64,000 bases of DNA from Undibacterium sp. YM2 (GCF_009937975.1 NZ_AP018441.1:744001-808000), one strand, 5' to 3'; positions 15,982-24,999 are shown, counted from the stretch's first letter. The notes: a model not told the origin generated them from the sequence alone. Translations and numbers: made by a program.

Positions 15982-17772
15982 ATGGGTCAATATATCGCTC
16001 CATTGCGTGATATGCAGTTCGTGTTGCATGAGCTGTTGAATGTAGAAGAAGAATTGAAACAGCTGCCTAAGCATGCTGATGTTGATGGCGACATCATCAA
16101 CCAGATTTTGGAAGAAGGCGGCAAATTCACTTCCAATGTATTGTTTCCACTGAACCACTCCGGTGATCGCGAAGGCTGCCACCACGACAAGACCAACCAC
16201 ACCGTCACAACACCAAAAGGCTTTAAAGAAGCCTACAAGCAATACGTGGAAGCTGGCTGGCCTGCATTGTCTTGCGACCCGGAATTCGGCGGCCAGGGCT
16301 TGCCACTGGTGGTCAACAATTCTTTCTATGAAATGTTGAATTCATCGAACCAGGCCTGGTCCATGTATCCGGGTTTGTCCCATGGTGCCTATGAATGTAT
16401 CCATGAGCATGGCACGCCAGAACAAAAATCCCTGTACCTGCCCAAGCTGATCTCTGGCGACTGGACTGGCACCATGTGCCTGACCGAGCCACATTGCGGT
16501 ACTGACCTGGGCATGCTGCGTTCCAAAGCAGAACCACAGGCTGACGGCAGCTACAAAATCACAGGCGCAAAGATTTTCATCTCAGCCGGTGAACACGATA
16601 TGTCAGAAAACATCGTCCATCTGGTACTGGCACGTTTGCCAGGCGCACCAGAAGGTTCGAAAGGCATCTCCTTGTTCATCGTTCCTAAATATCTGCCAAA
16701 TGCAGATGGCAGCAATGGCGAACGCAATCCTATTTTCTGCGGCGCGATCGAAGAAAAAATGGGTATCCACGGCAATTCTACTTGCCAGATGAATCTGGAC
16801 GGTGCAACTGGCTGGTTGATTGGTGGCCCGAACAAGGGTTTGAATGCGATGTTTGTGTTCATGAATGCCGCACGTCTGGGCGTGGGTATGCAAGGTCTGG
16901 GTCTGACGGAAGTCGCTTACCAAAACGCATTGGTATACGCCAAAGACCGTATCCAGATGCGCAGCCTGTCTGGCCCTAAGGCACCGGATAAGCCAGCTGA
17001 CCCTATCATCGTCCACGCTGACGTACGCCGCATGCTGTTCACAGCAAAAGCCTACGCAGAAGGTGCACGCGCATTCTGCTCCTACGTTGCCCTGCAACTG
17101 GATAAAGAACTGAACCACCCTGATGAACAAGTCCGTAAAGATTGCGCGGACGAAGTCGCTCTGCTGACACCAGTTATCAAAGCCTTCATCACCGACAATG
17201 CCTGGACAGCAACGTCCGAGTGCTTGCAAGTATACGGTGGCCACGGTTTCATCGCTGAATGGGGCATGGAACAGTACGTACGCGATGCCCGCATCAACAT
17301 GATTTATGAAGGCACAAATACAGTACAGTCCCTCGACTTGCTGGGCCGTAAAATTTTGATGGACAATGGCGCAAAACTGCGCAAGTTCGGTGCCAAGGTT
17401 CAGGCATTTGTTGAGGCCAATGGCACTAACGAAGCACTGGCAGAATTCGTTACTCCACTGGCTGAGCTGGGCGACAAGGTCACCAAGCTGACTATGGAAA
17501 TCGGCATGAAAGCCTTCCAGAATCCGGACGAAGTCGGCGCTGCTGCCGTGCCTTATCTGCGCGTAGTCGGTCACCTGGTCTACAGTTATTTCTTTGCACA
17601 AATGGCAAAAATCGCTCTTGAAAAACAAGATTCTGGCGACAAGTTCTATGTCTCCAAACTGGCAACAGTGCGTTTCTACTTTGCCCGCCTGTATCCGGAA
17701 ACAGCGATGCTGATCCGCCAGGCACGTTCTGGTTCTGCCAATTTGCTGGCACTCGAAGCTGATTTGTTCTAA
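15982..17772 (+). CDS. Acyl-CoA dehydrogenase (about 600 residues, C-terminal extension type)
   Basis: The 596-residue flavoprotein oxidises acyl-CoA to trans-2-enoyl-CoA. Visible features are the FAD-binding block TMCLTEPHCGTDLGMLR, LQVYGGHGFIAEWGMEQYVRDARI, and IYEGTNTVQSLDLLGRK, in which Glu is the catalytic base position of the family. The extra C-terminal domain of about 130 residues groups it with DmdC/FadE-like long enzymes rather than the 380-residue short-chain type. A strong CAGGAG precedes the ATG. It is the first enzyme gene of the beta-oxidation operon. Confidence 0.93.
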   Translation: MGQYIAPLRDMQFVLHELLNVEEELKQLPKHADVDGDIINQILEEGGKFTSNVLFPLNHSGDREGCHHDKTNHTVTTPKGFKEAYKQYVEAGWPALSCDPEFGGQGLPLVVNNSFYEMLNSSNQAWSMYPGLSHGAYECIHEHGTPEQKSLYLPKLISGDWTGTMCLTEPHCGTDLGMLRSKAEPQADGSYKITGAKIFISAGEHDMSENIVHLVLARLPGAPEGSKGISLFIVPKYLPNADGSNGERNPIFCGAIEEKMGIHGNSTCQMNLDGATGWLIGGPNKGLNAMFVFMNAARLGVGMQGLGLTEVAYQNALVYAKDRIQMRSLSGPKAPDKPADPIIVHADVRRMLFTAKAYAEGARAFCSYVALQLDKELNHPDEQVRKDCADEVALLTPVIKAFITDNAWTATSECLQVYGGHGFIAEWGMEQYVRDARINMIYEGTNTVQSLDLLGRKILMDNGAKLRKFGAKVQAFVEANGTNEALAEFVTPLAELGDKVTKLTMEIGMKAFQNPDEVGAAAVPYLRVVGHLVYSYFFAQMAKIALEKQDSGDKFYVSKLATVRFYFARLYPETAMLIRQARSGSANLLALEADLF

Positions 17773-17781
17773 TCAAACATG

Positions 17782-17811
17782 CGCCCCTTCCCATGTACAT
17801 GGGAAGGGGCG
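17782..17811. promoter_or_regulatory. Perfect 30-base palindrome between the dehydrogenase and the multifunctional enzyme
   Basis: The arms at 17782-17796 and 17797-17811 are exact reverse complements (left arm CGCCCCTTCCCATGT). It lies nine bases after one stop codon and 18 bases before the next start. As RNA it would form a very stable hairpin. It has no T-run, so it is more likely an mRNA-stability or processing element, or a translation-uncoupling structure, than a terminator. Confidence 0.75.
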
Positions 17812-17829
17812 TTCTACCTGAGGTTAAAA

Positions 17830-20217
17830 ATGACCAATTTCATCGTTAAAAAAGTCGCCGTTCTGGGCGCTGGCGTGATGGGTGCGCAAATTGCTGCTCA
17901 CTGTATCAATGCAAAGATACCTGTAGTCCTGTTTGATTTGCCAGCCAAGGAAGGCCCTAAGAACGGCATCGTCCTGCGCGCTATCGAAAACCTGAAAAAG
18001 TTGAATCCTGCGCCACTGGGCAACAAGGATGACGCCGCTTTGATCGAAGTCGCCAATTACGAAGACAACCTCGACGTGCTGGCCGGTTGTGACCTGATCA
18101 TTGAAGCCATTGCAGAACGCATGGACTGGAAACATGATCTGTACAAAAAAGTATCCCCGCACATCGCACCAAATGCGATTTTCGCATCCAACACTTCCGG
18201 CCTGTCCATCACAGCCCTGTCTGACGGCTTTGATGCAGAACTGAAAGCCCGTTTCTGCGGCGTGCATTTCTTCAACCCACCGCGCTATATGCACCTGGTG
18301 GAATTGATCCCTACCGTCGCTACCCGTCCAGAAATCATCGACCAGCTCGAAGGCTTCCTGACGACATCCCTGGGCAAAGGTGTAGTACGCGCCAAGGACA
18401 CACCTAATTTCATCGCCAACCGCGTCGGTATCTTCGGTATGCTGGCAACGATTTATGAAGCAGAAAAATTTGGTCTGACCGTCGATGTCGTTGATGACCT
18501 GACAGGCAAAAAACTGGGCCGTGCTTCTTCCGGTACTTTCCGTACTGCTGACGTGGTTGGTCTCGACACCATGGGCCATGTCATCAAGACCATGCAAGAC
18601 AATCTGTCTGATGATCCTTTCTTCGCTGTCTATAAAACACCTGAAGTGCTGGCCAAACTGGTCGCTGCAGGTGCTTTGGGTCAAAAATCCGGTGCCGGTT
18701 TCTACAAAAAAGTCGGCAAGGACATCCAGCGTCTGGACTTCGCCACAGCACAATATGTGACAGGCGGCGCCAAGGCTGACGACGTTGTCGCCCGCATGCT
18801 GAAAGAAAAAGACCCGGTCAAGAAAATGAAGACCCTGCGTGAATCGACCAATGTACAGGCACAGTTCCTGTGGGCGATTTTCCGTGATGCCTTCCATTAC
18901 ATCGCTGTGCATGGCGCAACGATAGCCGACAATGCACGCGACATCGACTTTGCGATGCGCTGGGGCTTTGGCTGGAATGTAGGCCCGTTTGAAACATGGC
19001 AGGCATCTGGCTGGCAAGAAGTGGCAGGCTGGGTCAAGGAAGATATCGACGCAGGCAAGGCACTGTGCAATGCACCGCTGCCAGCCTGGGTATTTGATGG
19101 CCGCACCGGTGTTCATACCGCCGAAGGCTCGTGGTCACCAGCCAGTGCTAGCTACTCACCACGTTCCACTCTCGCAGTGTACGATCGCCAGGCCTTCCGT
19201 GCACCAGTACTGGGTACAGGAGCGGCAACAGGTGCAAATGCCGGCACGACTTTCTTTGAAGATGAATCCGTCCGTATCTGGCATCAGAATGACGACGTAC
19301 TGGTCCTGTCACTGAAAACCAAGATGCACGTGATTGGCCCAGGCGTCATCGAAGGCATGGAAAAAGCCATCGCTGAAGCCGAGAAAAACTTCAAGGGTCT
19401 GGTCATCTGGAGTGCAGATGCGGCTGACGGCGGTGCCTTCTCTGCCGGTGCTGACTTGCAAGCCATGCTGCCTTTATTCATGTCCGGCGGTGTTAAAGCA
19501 ATCGAGCCAGCAATCTCCCGCCTGCAAGATGCACATCAGGCTTTGAAATATGCCAACATCCCTGTCGTTGCTGCCGTATCCGGTCTGGCACTCGGTGGTG
19601 GTTGCGAATTGATGATGCACGCCGCAAAACGCGTGGCATCCATCGAGTCTTACATCGGTCTGGTCGAAGTGGGCGTAGGCCTGGTTCCTGGCGGCGGTGG
19701 TTTGAAAGAAGCAGCAGTACGTGCAGCGGCAGATGCCAAAGGCACAGATTTGCTGCAGTTCCTGAAAAATTACTTCACCAACGCAGCCACAGCCGCCGTC
19801 TCCAAATCTGCGCTGGAAGCACAGAAGATGGGTTATTTGTCTGCGGATGACGTTATCGTCTTCAACCCTTACGAATTGCTGCACGTTGCCAAGGTCGAAG
19901 CACGCGCCATGTTTGATGCCGGTTACCGCGCACCACTGCGCAAGCTGGTACCAGTTACTGGCCGTCATGGTATTGCCACGATCGCTGCCCAACTGATCAA
20001 TATGCGTGATGGTGGCTTCATCTCTGCACATGACTTCAAACTCGGCAAAATGATTGCTGAAGTGGTTTGCGGTGGTGACATCGATAATGGCAGCCTGGTC
20101 AGCGAGCAATGGCTGCTCGACATGGAGCGCAAGGCGTTTATGGAATTGCTGAATCATCCAAAAACACAAGAGCGCATTATGGGCATGATGCAAACTGGCA
20201 AGCCAGTCCGTAATTAA
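17830..20217 (+). CDS. 3-hydroxyacyl-CoA dehydrogenase / enoyl-CoA hydratase fusion (FadB/FadN type)
   Basis: The protein has 795 residues from the ATG at 17830, which has TGAGGT upstream; an upstream ATG at 17779 lies before the palindrome and is unlikely. The N-terminus is the NAD-binding Rossmann fold (VAVLGAGVMGAQIAAHC), followed by two 3HCDH C-terminal domains (FFNPPRYMHLVELIP; GQKSGAGFYKK). The C-terminal part is a crotonase domain with both catalytic glutamates present (GGGCELMMHA and IGLVEVGVG). The dehydrogenase-first order is that of FadN/HadH fusions, opposite to E. coli FadB. It catalyses the second and third steps of beta-oxidation. Confidence 0.93.
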   Translation: MTNFIVKKVAVLGAGVMGAQIAAHCINAKIPVVLFDLPAKEGPKNGIVLRAIENLKKLNPAPLGNKDDAALIEVANYEDNLDVLAGCDLIIEAIAERMDWKHDLYKKVSPHIAPNAIFASNTSGLSITALSDGFDAELKARFCGVHFFNPPRYMHLVELIPTVATRPEIIDQLEGFLTTSLGKGVVRAKDTPNFIANRVGIFGMLATIYEAEKFGLTVDVVDDLTGKKLGRASSGTFRTADVVGLDTMGHVIKTMQDNLSDDPFFAVYKTPEVLAKLVAAGALGQKSGAGFYKKVGKDIQRLDFATAQYVTGGAKADDVVARMLKEKDPVKKMKTLRESTNVQAQFLWAIFRDAFHYIAVHGATIADNARDIDFAMRWGFGWNVGPFETWQASGWQEVAGWVKEDIDAGKALCNAPLPAWVFDGRTGVHTAEGSWSPASASYSPRSTLAVYDRQAFRAPVLGTGAATGANAGTTFFEDESVRIWHQNDDVLVLSLKTKMHVIGPGVIEGMEKAIAEAEKNFKGLVIWSADAADGGAFSAGADLQAMLPLFMSGGVKAIEPAISRLQDAHQALKYANIPVVAAVSGLALGGGCELMMHAAKRVASIESYIGLVEVGVGLVPGGGGLKEAAVRAAADAKGTDLLQFLKNYFTNAATAAVSKSALEAQKMGYLSADDVIVFNPYELLHVAKVEARAMFDAGYRAPLRKLVPVTGRHGIATIAAQLINMRDGGFISAHDFKLGKMIAEVVCGGDIDNGSLVSEQWLLDMERKAFMELLNHPKTQERIMGMMQTGKPVRN

Positions 20218-20238
20218 AAAGGAAAAACTTAAGATCCA

Positions 20239-20350
20239 AGACCTCTCACCACTGAGACACTGAGACACAGAGTTGACACAGAGAATAGCCTGGCAACTCG
20301 ATCTTCTCCGCCTTTCCTCTGTGTCTCTGTGCCTCTGTGTTGAGGGGTCT
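20239..20350. repeat. Imperfect inverted repeat of 'cacagagacacagag' type
   Basis: The left arm (about 20239-20284) contains GAGACACTGAGACACAGAG. The right arm (about 20313-20350) contains CTCTGTGTCTCTGTGCCTCT, and both end in AGACC(C/T)CTCA or its complement. The arms are near reverse complements around a 28-base spacer. This purine/pyrimidine-patterned sequence resembles a dispersed intergenic repeat seen in many bacterial genomes. It sits between the fusion enzyme and the thiolase genes and could form a long hairpin in the operon mRNA. Confidence 0.7.
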
Positions 20351-20399
20351 TTGTTGAGAATAAGTTTTAGCTGACCTTAACGAATTGAGGTAATCAAAA

Positions 20400-21596
20400 A
20401 TGACTAAACAACTCCAAGACGCCTACATCGTCTCTGCTACCCGTACCCCGATCGGCAAATCTGGTCGTGGCATGTTCCGTAACACCCGTCCTGATGACTT
20501 GCTGGTGCGCGTACTGCAATCCGCTTTTGCACAAGTACCTAATCTTGATCCCAAGCTGGCTGAAGATGCGATCATCGGTTGCTCTTTCCCTGAAGGCGCA
20601 CAAGGCCTGAACCTGGCACGTATGGGTATCTTGCTGGCAGGTTTGCCTAACACTATCGGTGGCGTCACCATCAACCGTTATTGCGCATCAGGCATCACTG
20701 CTGTTGCGATGGCGGCAGACCGCATCCGTGTTGGCCAGGCTGACGTGATGATCGCCGGTGGTGTCGAATCCATGTCCATGGTGCCTATGATGGGTAACAA
20801 TCCATCGATGAACATGGCTATCCTGAAAGATGAAAACGTAGGCATGGCCTACGGCATGGGTCTGACAGCAGAAAAAGTAGCCCAGCAATGGAAAGTATCC
20901 CGTGAAGCACAGGATGCATTTGCCCTGCAGTCGCACCAACGTGCCATCGCCGCGCAAAACGCTGGCTACTTTGATGCTGAGACAACTTCTGTCGATATCA
21001 TCGACCGTGTGCCTAACCTGGCAACTGGCGAAATCGAACTGAAAACACGTACCGTCAGCCGTGACGAAGGTGCACGTCCAGATACTTCCATCGAAGGCCT
21101 GGCAAAACTGAAACCTGTATTCGCCGCCAAAGGCAGCGTCACTGCAGGTAACAGCTCGCAAACTTCCGACGGCGCTGGTGCACTGATCCTGGTCAGCGAA
21201 AAAATCCTGAAGGAATTCAACCTGACACCACTGGCACGTTTCGCTTCTTTTGCAGTACGCGGCGTACCACCAGAAATCATGGGCATAGGTCCTAAAGAAG
21301 CCATCCCGGCAGCATGCCGTGCCGCTGGCATCACGCAAGATCAGATCGACTGGTTTGAACTGAATGAAGCTTTCGCAGCACAATCGCTGGCCGTGGTACA
21401 AGACCTGGGTCTGGACCCATCTAAGGTAAACCCTATGGGCGGCGCGATTGCCCTGGGCCATCCACTGGGCGCAACTGGCGCGATCCGTTCGGCAACGACT
21501 ATCCATGCTCTGCATCGCAACAACCTCAAATACGGCATGGTCACCATGTGCGTAGGTACAGGTATGGGCGCAGCAGGTATTTTTGAACGCATGTAA
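20400..21596 (+). CDS. fadA: Acetyl-CoA C-acyltransferase (3-ketoacyl-CoA thiolase)
   Basis: The 398-residue thiolase performs the last step of beta-oxidation. The nucleophilic cysteine is Cys95 in INRYCASGI, the catalytic histidine is in ALGHPLGATG, and the second cysteine is in MCVGTGMGAAG, all at normal spacing. The length is normal. A good AGGTAATC-type site precedes the ATG. It ends the core operon (dehydrogenase, fusion enzyme, thiolase) at a strong terminator. The symbol follows function; the sequence could equally be annotated as another degradative thiolase. Confidence 0.92.
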   Translation: MTKQLQDAYIVSATRTPIGKSGRGMFRNTRPDDLLVRVLQSAFAQVPNLDPKLAEDAIIGCSFPEGAQGLNLARMGILLAGLPNTIGGVTINRYCASGITAVAMAADRIRVGQADVMIAGGVESMSMVPMMGNNPSMNMAILKDENVGMAYGMGLTAEKVAQQWKVSREAQDAFALQSHQRAIAAQNAGYFDAETTSVDIIDRVPNLATGEIELKTRTVSRDEGARPDTSIEGLAKLKPVFAAKGSVTAGNSSQTSDGAGALILVSEKILKEFNLTPLARFASFAVRGVPPEIMGIGPKEAIPAACRAAGITQDQIDWFELNEAFAAQSLAVVQDLGLDPSKVNPMGGAIALGHPLGATGAIRSATTIHALHRNNLKYGMVTMCVGTGMGAAGIFERM

Positions 21597-21617
21597 GCTG
21601 CTTGCCTGAACAAAAAC

Positions 21618-21653
21618 AACCGCGCAGACTGTATTTTCTGCGCGGTTTTTTTT
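21618..21653 (+). terminator. Intrinsic terminator after the thiolase gene
   Basis: AACCGCGCAGA (21618-21628) pairs with TCTGCGCGGTT (21637-21647), followed by a T-run of eight. It closes the beta-oxidation operon, although the next gene follows closely. Confidence 0.92.
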
Positions 21654-21676
21654 AATGAGCTGAGTTTGAAGGAGCC

Positions 21677-22552
21677 ATGATGGAGACGGTACAAATTATC
21701 ACTGCTGACGGCACCGCGCTGACAGCAAAAAAATTCACACCCACAAGCACAATAAAATCAGTCGTCGTCATGCCGGCGGCCATGGGTGTGAAGCAGAATT
21801 TTTACGAACCCTTCGCTGAATTTCTGGCAGAGAATGGCATTGCCGTGCTGAGTTTTGATTACCGCGGCATGGGGGAATCCATACCCACGCAATACCGCAA
21901 TTCATTACGTGGTTTCGATGCCGACATCCTGGTCTGGGCCGAGCATGACTACAATTCAGCTCTCAAGACAGCAAAAGAATGGCAACCCGATGTGCCTCTT
22001 CTCATCGTCGGACATTCCCTCGGCGGGCAACTGCCTGGTCTGGTACCTGACAACCATCTCATTGATGGCATGCTGACAGTCGGTTGCGGCAGTGGCTACT
22101 GGCGTGATAATTCACCGCAACTGAAACGCTTTGTCTGGCTCATGTGGTATTTCCTCGTGCCTTTATATACCCGCATCTGGGGTTACTTCCCCGGTAAGAA
22201 AATGCGCAAGGTCGGTGATTTGCCCAAGGGTGTGATTTATCAATGGTCACGCTGGTGCCGCAGCCCTGAATATTTTGTGGAGAAAGATGGTAGCCCCATG
22301 CAAACCGGTCACCATAAAATCCACAAGCCCATACTGTGCATGAGCTTTACCGATGATGAAATGATGAGCCGCCGCAGCATAGACAGCATGCATGACTATT
22401 ACAGCAATGCCAGGGTTGAACGCCGTTATATCCATCCCAAAGACGTCGATGCCAGACGCATAGGGCATTTTGGCTTTTTCCGCCCACAGTTCCGCAACAC
22501 ACTTTGGCAGCAAGCCTTACAATGGCTGACTACTGCACCACAATCTACCTGA
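21677..22552 (+). CDS. Alpha/beta hydrolase
   Basis: The 291-residue protein has the alpha/beta-hydrolase nucleophile elbow GHSLGG (near residue 114), an oxyanion strand VVVMPAAMGV, a DYRGMGES loop after strand 4, and a late Asp/His pair (SFTDDEMM; RIGHFGFF). It looks like the YbbA/serine-lipase-like group often called alpha/beta fold hydrolase. The substrate is unknown; its place between beta-oxidation genes suggests an acyl ester or acyl-CoA. GAAGGAG lies upstream of the ATG. Thirty bases separate it from the next gene. Confidence 0.85.
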   Translation: MMETVQIITADGTALTAKKFTPTSTIKSVVVMPAAMGVKQNFYEPFAEFLAENGIAVLSFDYRGMGESIPTQYRNSLRGFDADILVWAEHDYNSALKTAKEWQPDVPLLIVGHSLGGQLPGLVPDNHLIDGMLTVGCGSGYWRDNSPQLKRFVWLMWYFLVPLYTRIWGYFPGKKMRKVGDLPKGVIYQWSRWCRSPEYFVEKDGSPMQTGHHKIHKPILCMSFTDDEMMSRRSIDSMHDYYSNARVERRYIHPKDVDARRIGHFGFFRPQFRNTLWQQALQWLTTAPQST

Positions 22553-22581
22553 TCAATACCTGACATTAAGAGACAACAATA

Positions 22582-23358
22582 ATGGATATCCTGACCCAAA
22601 AAGAAAATGGAATTTTGACGATCAACTTCAATCGTCCAGAAAAGAAAAACGCCATCACCCAGGCCATGTATCAGGCCATGGCAGATGCACTGCGCGATGC
22701 AGAAGCAGACGTCGCAGTACGCGCCATCCTCATCACTGGCAAGCCAGAAATTTTTACCGCCGGTAATGATCTTGAAGATTTCATGAAAAACGCCCGCAGC
22801 CTGGCTGAGCCAGACGCTGTGCCACCTGTCTATCAATTCATGCAAGCCCTGAATGAATCAGGCAAGCCAGTAATAGCCGCAGTCTCCGGCGCCGCTGTCG
22901 GCATAGGCACCACGCTGCTCATGCACTGCGACATGATTTACCTGGCTGAGAACGCCAAATTGTCGATGCCATTCACCCAGCTTGGCCTGTGCCCTGAATT
23001 TGCTTCCAGCATGATATTCCAGCAAATCGTCGGCTATCAGCGTGCCGCAGAAAAACTGATGCTCGGCGAAGCCTTCACTGCCGCAGAAGCGTTCGAAATC
23101 GGCTTCGTCAATAAAGTCCTGCCACTGGAAGAACTGCTGCCCTATGCCCAGCAACAAGCCGCCAAACTGGTCGCCCTGCCAGCCGCCTCCATACGCGCCA
23201 CCAAACGCCTGATGAAAGGCAATCAACCCGCCGCCATCAGTGCCAAGATGACAGAAGAAAACAAATACTTCTCAGCGATGTTGAATGCACCGGAAGCGAA
23301 AGAGGCATTCATGGCTTTCTTCCAGAAGCGCAAGCCGGACTTTAGCCAGTTCAATTGA
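22582..23358 (+). CDS. Crotonase-fold enzyme, probable delta3-delta2-enoyl-CoA isomerase
   Basis: The 258-residue protein has the crotonase fold, with oxyanion-hole segments (FTAGNDLEDF and SGAAVGIGTT). Both hydratase glutamates are replaced: Thr111 stands where GGGCE has Glu, and Phe131 where the second Glu sits in MPF. Glu139 in GLCPEFASS instead matches, from memory, the catalytic Glu of the ECI2/PECI isomerases. I therefore infer an isomerase that handles unsaturated fatty acids rather than a hydratase. It most likely supplements the upstream beta-oxidation genes. Confidence 0.82.
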   Translation: MDILTQKENGILTINFNRPEKKNAITQAMYQAMADALRDAEADVAVRAILITGKPEIFTAGNDLEDFMKNARSLAEPDAVPPVYQFMQALNESGKPVIAAVSGAAVGIGTTLLMHCDMIYLAENAKLSMPFTQLGLCPEFASSMIFQQIVGYQRAAEKLMLGEAFTAAEAFEIGFVNKVLPLEELLPYAQQQAAKLVALPAASIRATKRLMKGNQPAAISAKMTEENKYFSAMLNAPEAKEAFMAFFQKRKPDFSQFN

Positions 23359-23386
23359 ATCTGCCTGGAAGAGGATGAGCCCATCC

Positions 23387-24634
23387 TTAATTCGCCAGGA
23401 AGCGCCGTGCAGAGTACGCTTGCGCATTGATATAGGGAGGTACTCCGTCGATCAGGTCGGCCAGCAGGCGAGCGCTGGCTGGGCCCAGGGTAAAGCCTTG
23501 ATGGCCATGTCCGAAGTTGAACCATAGGTTGGCGTGCAGGCCAGCGTCACCTATGATGGGCAGCATGTCGGCGACACAGGGGCGACTACCCATCCAGGGA
23601 GTGGACTCAACAGGTGCGCCAAGGTCCAGCAACTGACGGGCCGATTGCTCTGCCAGTGTCAATTGGCGTGGCGTTGGACGTGCATCAACGCGGGCGATTT
23701 CTGCGCCTGTTGTAATGCGTAGTCCACGGACTTGCGACGACATGACATAGCCACGTTCCGCGTCCAGAGTTGGGACCATGACCTGGCCCCCACCTGTGTA
23801 GTGGCGATGGTAGCCACGCTTGACAAACAATGGCAGGCGATAGCCAAGGCGCCGGGTAAGGGTTTCTGCCCAAGGGCCGAGTGCCACTACCGCATGCTCG
23901 GCATGAATCCTGCCTTCGTTACTGTCGACTTGCCAGCCAGCGGCATGCTGGCGCAACGTCAGGCCATCGCCTTGTATGAAACGCCCGCCCTGTTGTCTGA
24001 ACAGGGTGGCATAGCGTTCCACCAGTTTGCCAGGATCAGACACGCTCCATGAGTCCAGCCAGTGTACCGCACCTGCCAACGAAGTACGAAAAGCCGGTTC
24101 TGCGCGTGCAAGTTCAGTGCTGTCAAGTGCACGATAAGCTATGCCATATTGACGCTCAAGGCGGACGGCGTCCTGTAGTGCTGCAGCAAATGGCATGCTG
24201 CTGCGGAATGCGATGCGCAAACCTTCGCGCTGCACTAACATGCCCGCATCAGCCATTTTCACCAAGCGGGCATGCTCACTGGTAGCATGTGCGATAAGTG
24301 CAGCATAATCGCGGCTGATCAATGCATGGCGACCAGGTGCTGAGGCACGCCAGTATTGCCATAACCGTGGCAGCATGGCCAGCACGGCAGTTGGGTGATA
24401 GCTCACGCTGGGGTCGTTGCCGAGTGCCGCAGCCAACAGAAACCCTAGCTTGCGCGGCATGGAATAAGGTTCCACTGCTTCGCGCTGGATCACTCCCGCG
24501 TTGCCGTAGGAGGTTTCTTCGCCTGGCATGCGACGGTCCAGCAAACTCACGGTATGTCCACGTAAAACCAGTTCGAGCGCCGTGCAGGTGCCCACCATAC
24601 CTGCGCCTATTACCAGAATCTCGCGTTTCGTCAT
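23387..24634 (-). CDS. FAD-dependent D-amino-acid dehydrogenase-type oxidoreductase (DadA-like)
   Basis: The 415-residue protein has an N-terminal FAD-binding Rossmann motif GAGMVG (residues 10-15), the DAO-family segment SYGNAGVIQ, and a C-terminal FNFGHGHQGFTLGP block that closes the FAD site. This pattern is that of DadA-like D-amino acid dehydrogenases, which oxidise D-amino acids to imino acids and pass electrons to the respiratory chain. The start overlaps the upstream RidA gene by four bases (ATGA). Together they fit D-amino-acid oxidation with imine clearance. The exact substrate (D-Ala, D-Glu, D-Asp or other) is unknown. Confidence 0.87.
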   Translation of the reverse strand: MTKREILVIGAGMVGTCTALELVLRGHTVSLLDRRMPGEETSYGNAGVIQREAVEPYSMPRKLGFLLAAALGNDPSVSYHPTAVLAMLPRLWQYWRASAPGRHALISRDYAALIAHATSEHARLVKMADAGMLVQREGLRIAFRSSMPFAAALQDAVRLERQYGIAYRALDSTELARAEPAFRTSLAGAVHWLDSWSVSDPGKLVERYATLFRQQGGRFIQGDGLTLRQHAAGWQVDSNEGRIHAEHAVVALGPWAETLTRRLGYRLPLFVKRGYHRHYTGGGQVMVPTLDAERGYVMSSQVRGLRITTGAEIARVDARPTPRQLTLAEQSARQLLDLGAPVESTPWMGSRPCVADMLPIIGDAGLHANLWFNFGHGHQGFTLGPASARLLADLIDGVPPYINAQAYSARRFLAN

Positions 24635-24999
24635 CGTGTCGTGCCCAAATACGCCTTGTCTTCGGCAACCACGGTAATTTCCACGAGTGCTCCAGGCAGC
24701 ACCAGAGGGGCGACCACGGTCGTTCGGACAGGATAAGGGGCGGCGAAGTGCTTCTGGTAAGTGGCATTAAAGACAGCGAAATCCATAGCATCGGTCAGGT
24801 AAATCGTAACCTGGATAATATCCTGCACGCCTAGGTCAATGCTGGACAGTGTCCTGTCAATACGTTCCATTGTCAGGTGTGTCTGTGCTTCGATACCAAG
24901 GGGAATACTGCCGTCTGTATCCAACGGAAGCTCACCGGACAAAAAGACTAGATGGCCGCTACGACGCCATTTGGAGAAGGGGAGTTGATTGGTGTTCAT
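24631..24999 (-). CDS. RidA-family (enamine/imine deaminase-like) protein
   Basis: The protein has 122 residues from the ATG at 24999, which has AAGGA six bases upstream; a GTG at 25014 is the longer alternative. RidA (YjgF/YER057c/UK114) landmarks are HLVFLSGELPL, TMERIDRTLSSIDLGVQDIIQVTIYLTD and PVRTTVVAPLVLPGALVEIT. The Arg in PVRTTV is the substrate-carboxylate-binding residue in active family members. RidA hydrolyses reactive imino/enamino acids to keto acids. It is coupled to the D-amino-acid dehydrogenase, the natural source of such imines. A promoter should lie in 25015-25153. Confidence 0.88.
   Translation of the reverse strand: MNTNQLPFSKWRRSGHLVFLSGELPLDTDGSIPLGIEAQTHLTMERIDRTLSSIDLGVQDIIQVTIYLTDAMDFAVFNATYQKHFAAPYPVRTTVVAPLVLPGALVEITVVAEDKAYLGTTR

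Noticed and set aside
16603..19116. Long minus-strand frames (341 and 430 codons) opposite the acyl-CoA dehydrogenase and the fusion enzyme
   Set aside because: The plus-strand genes have clear motifs and ribosome binding sites; the antisense products show no family features.
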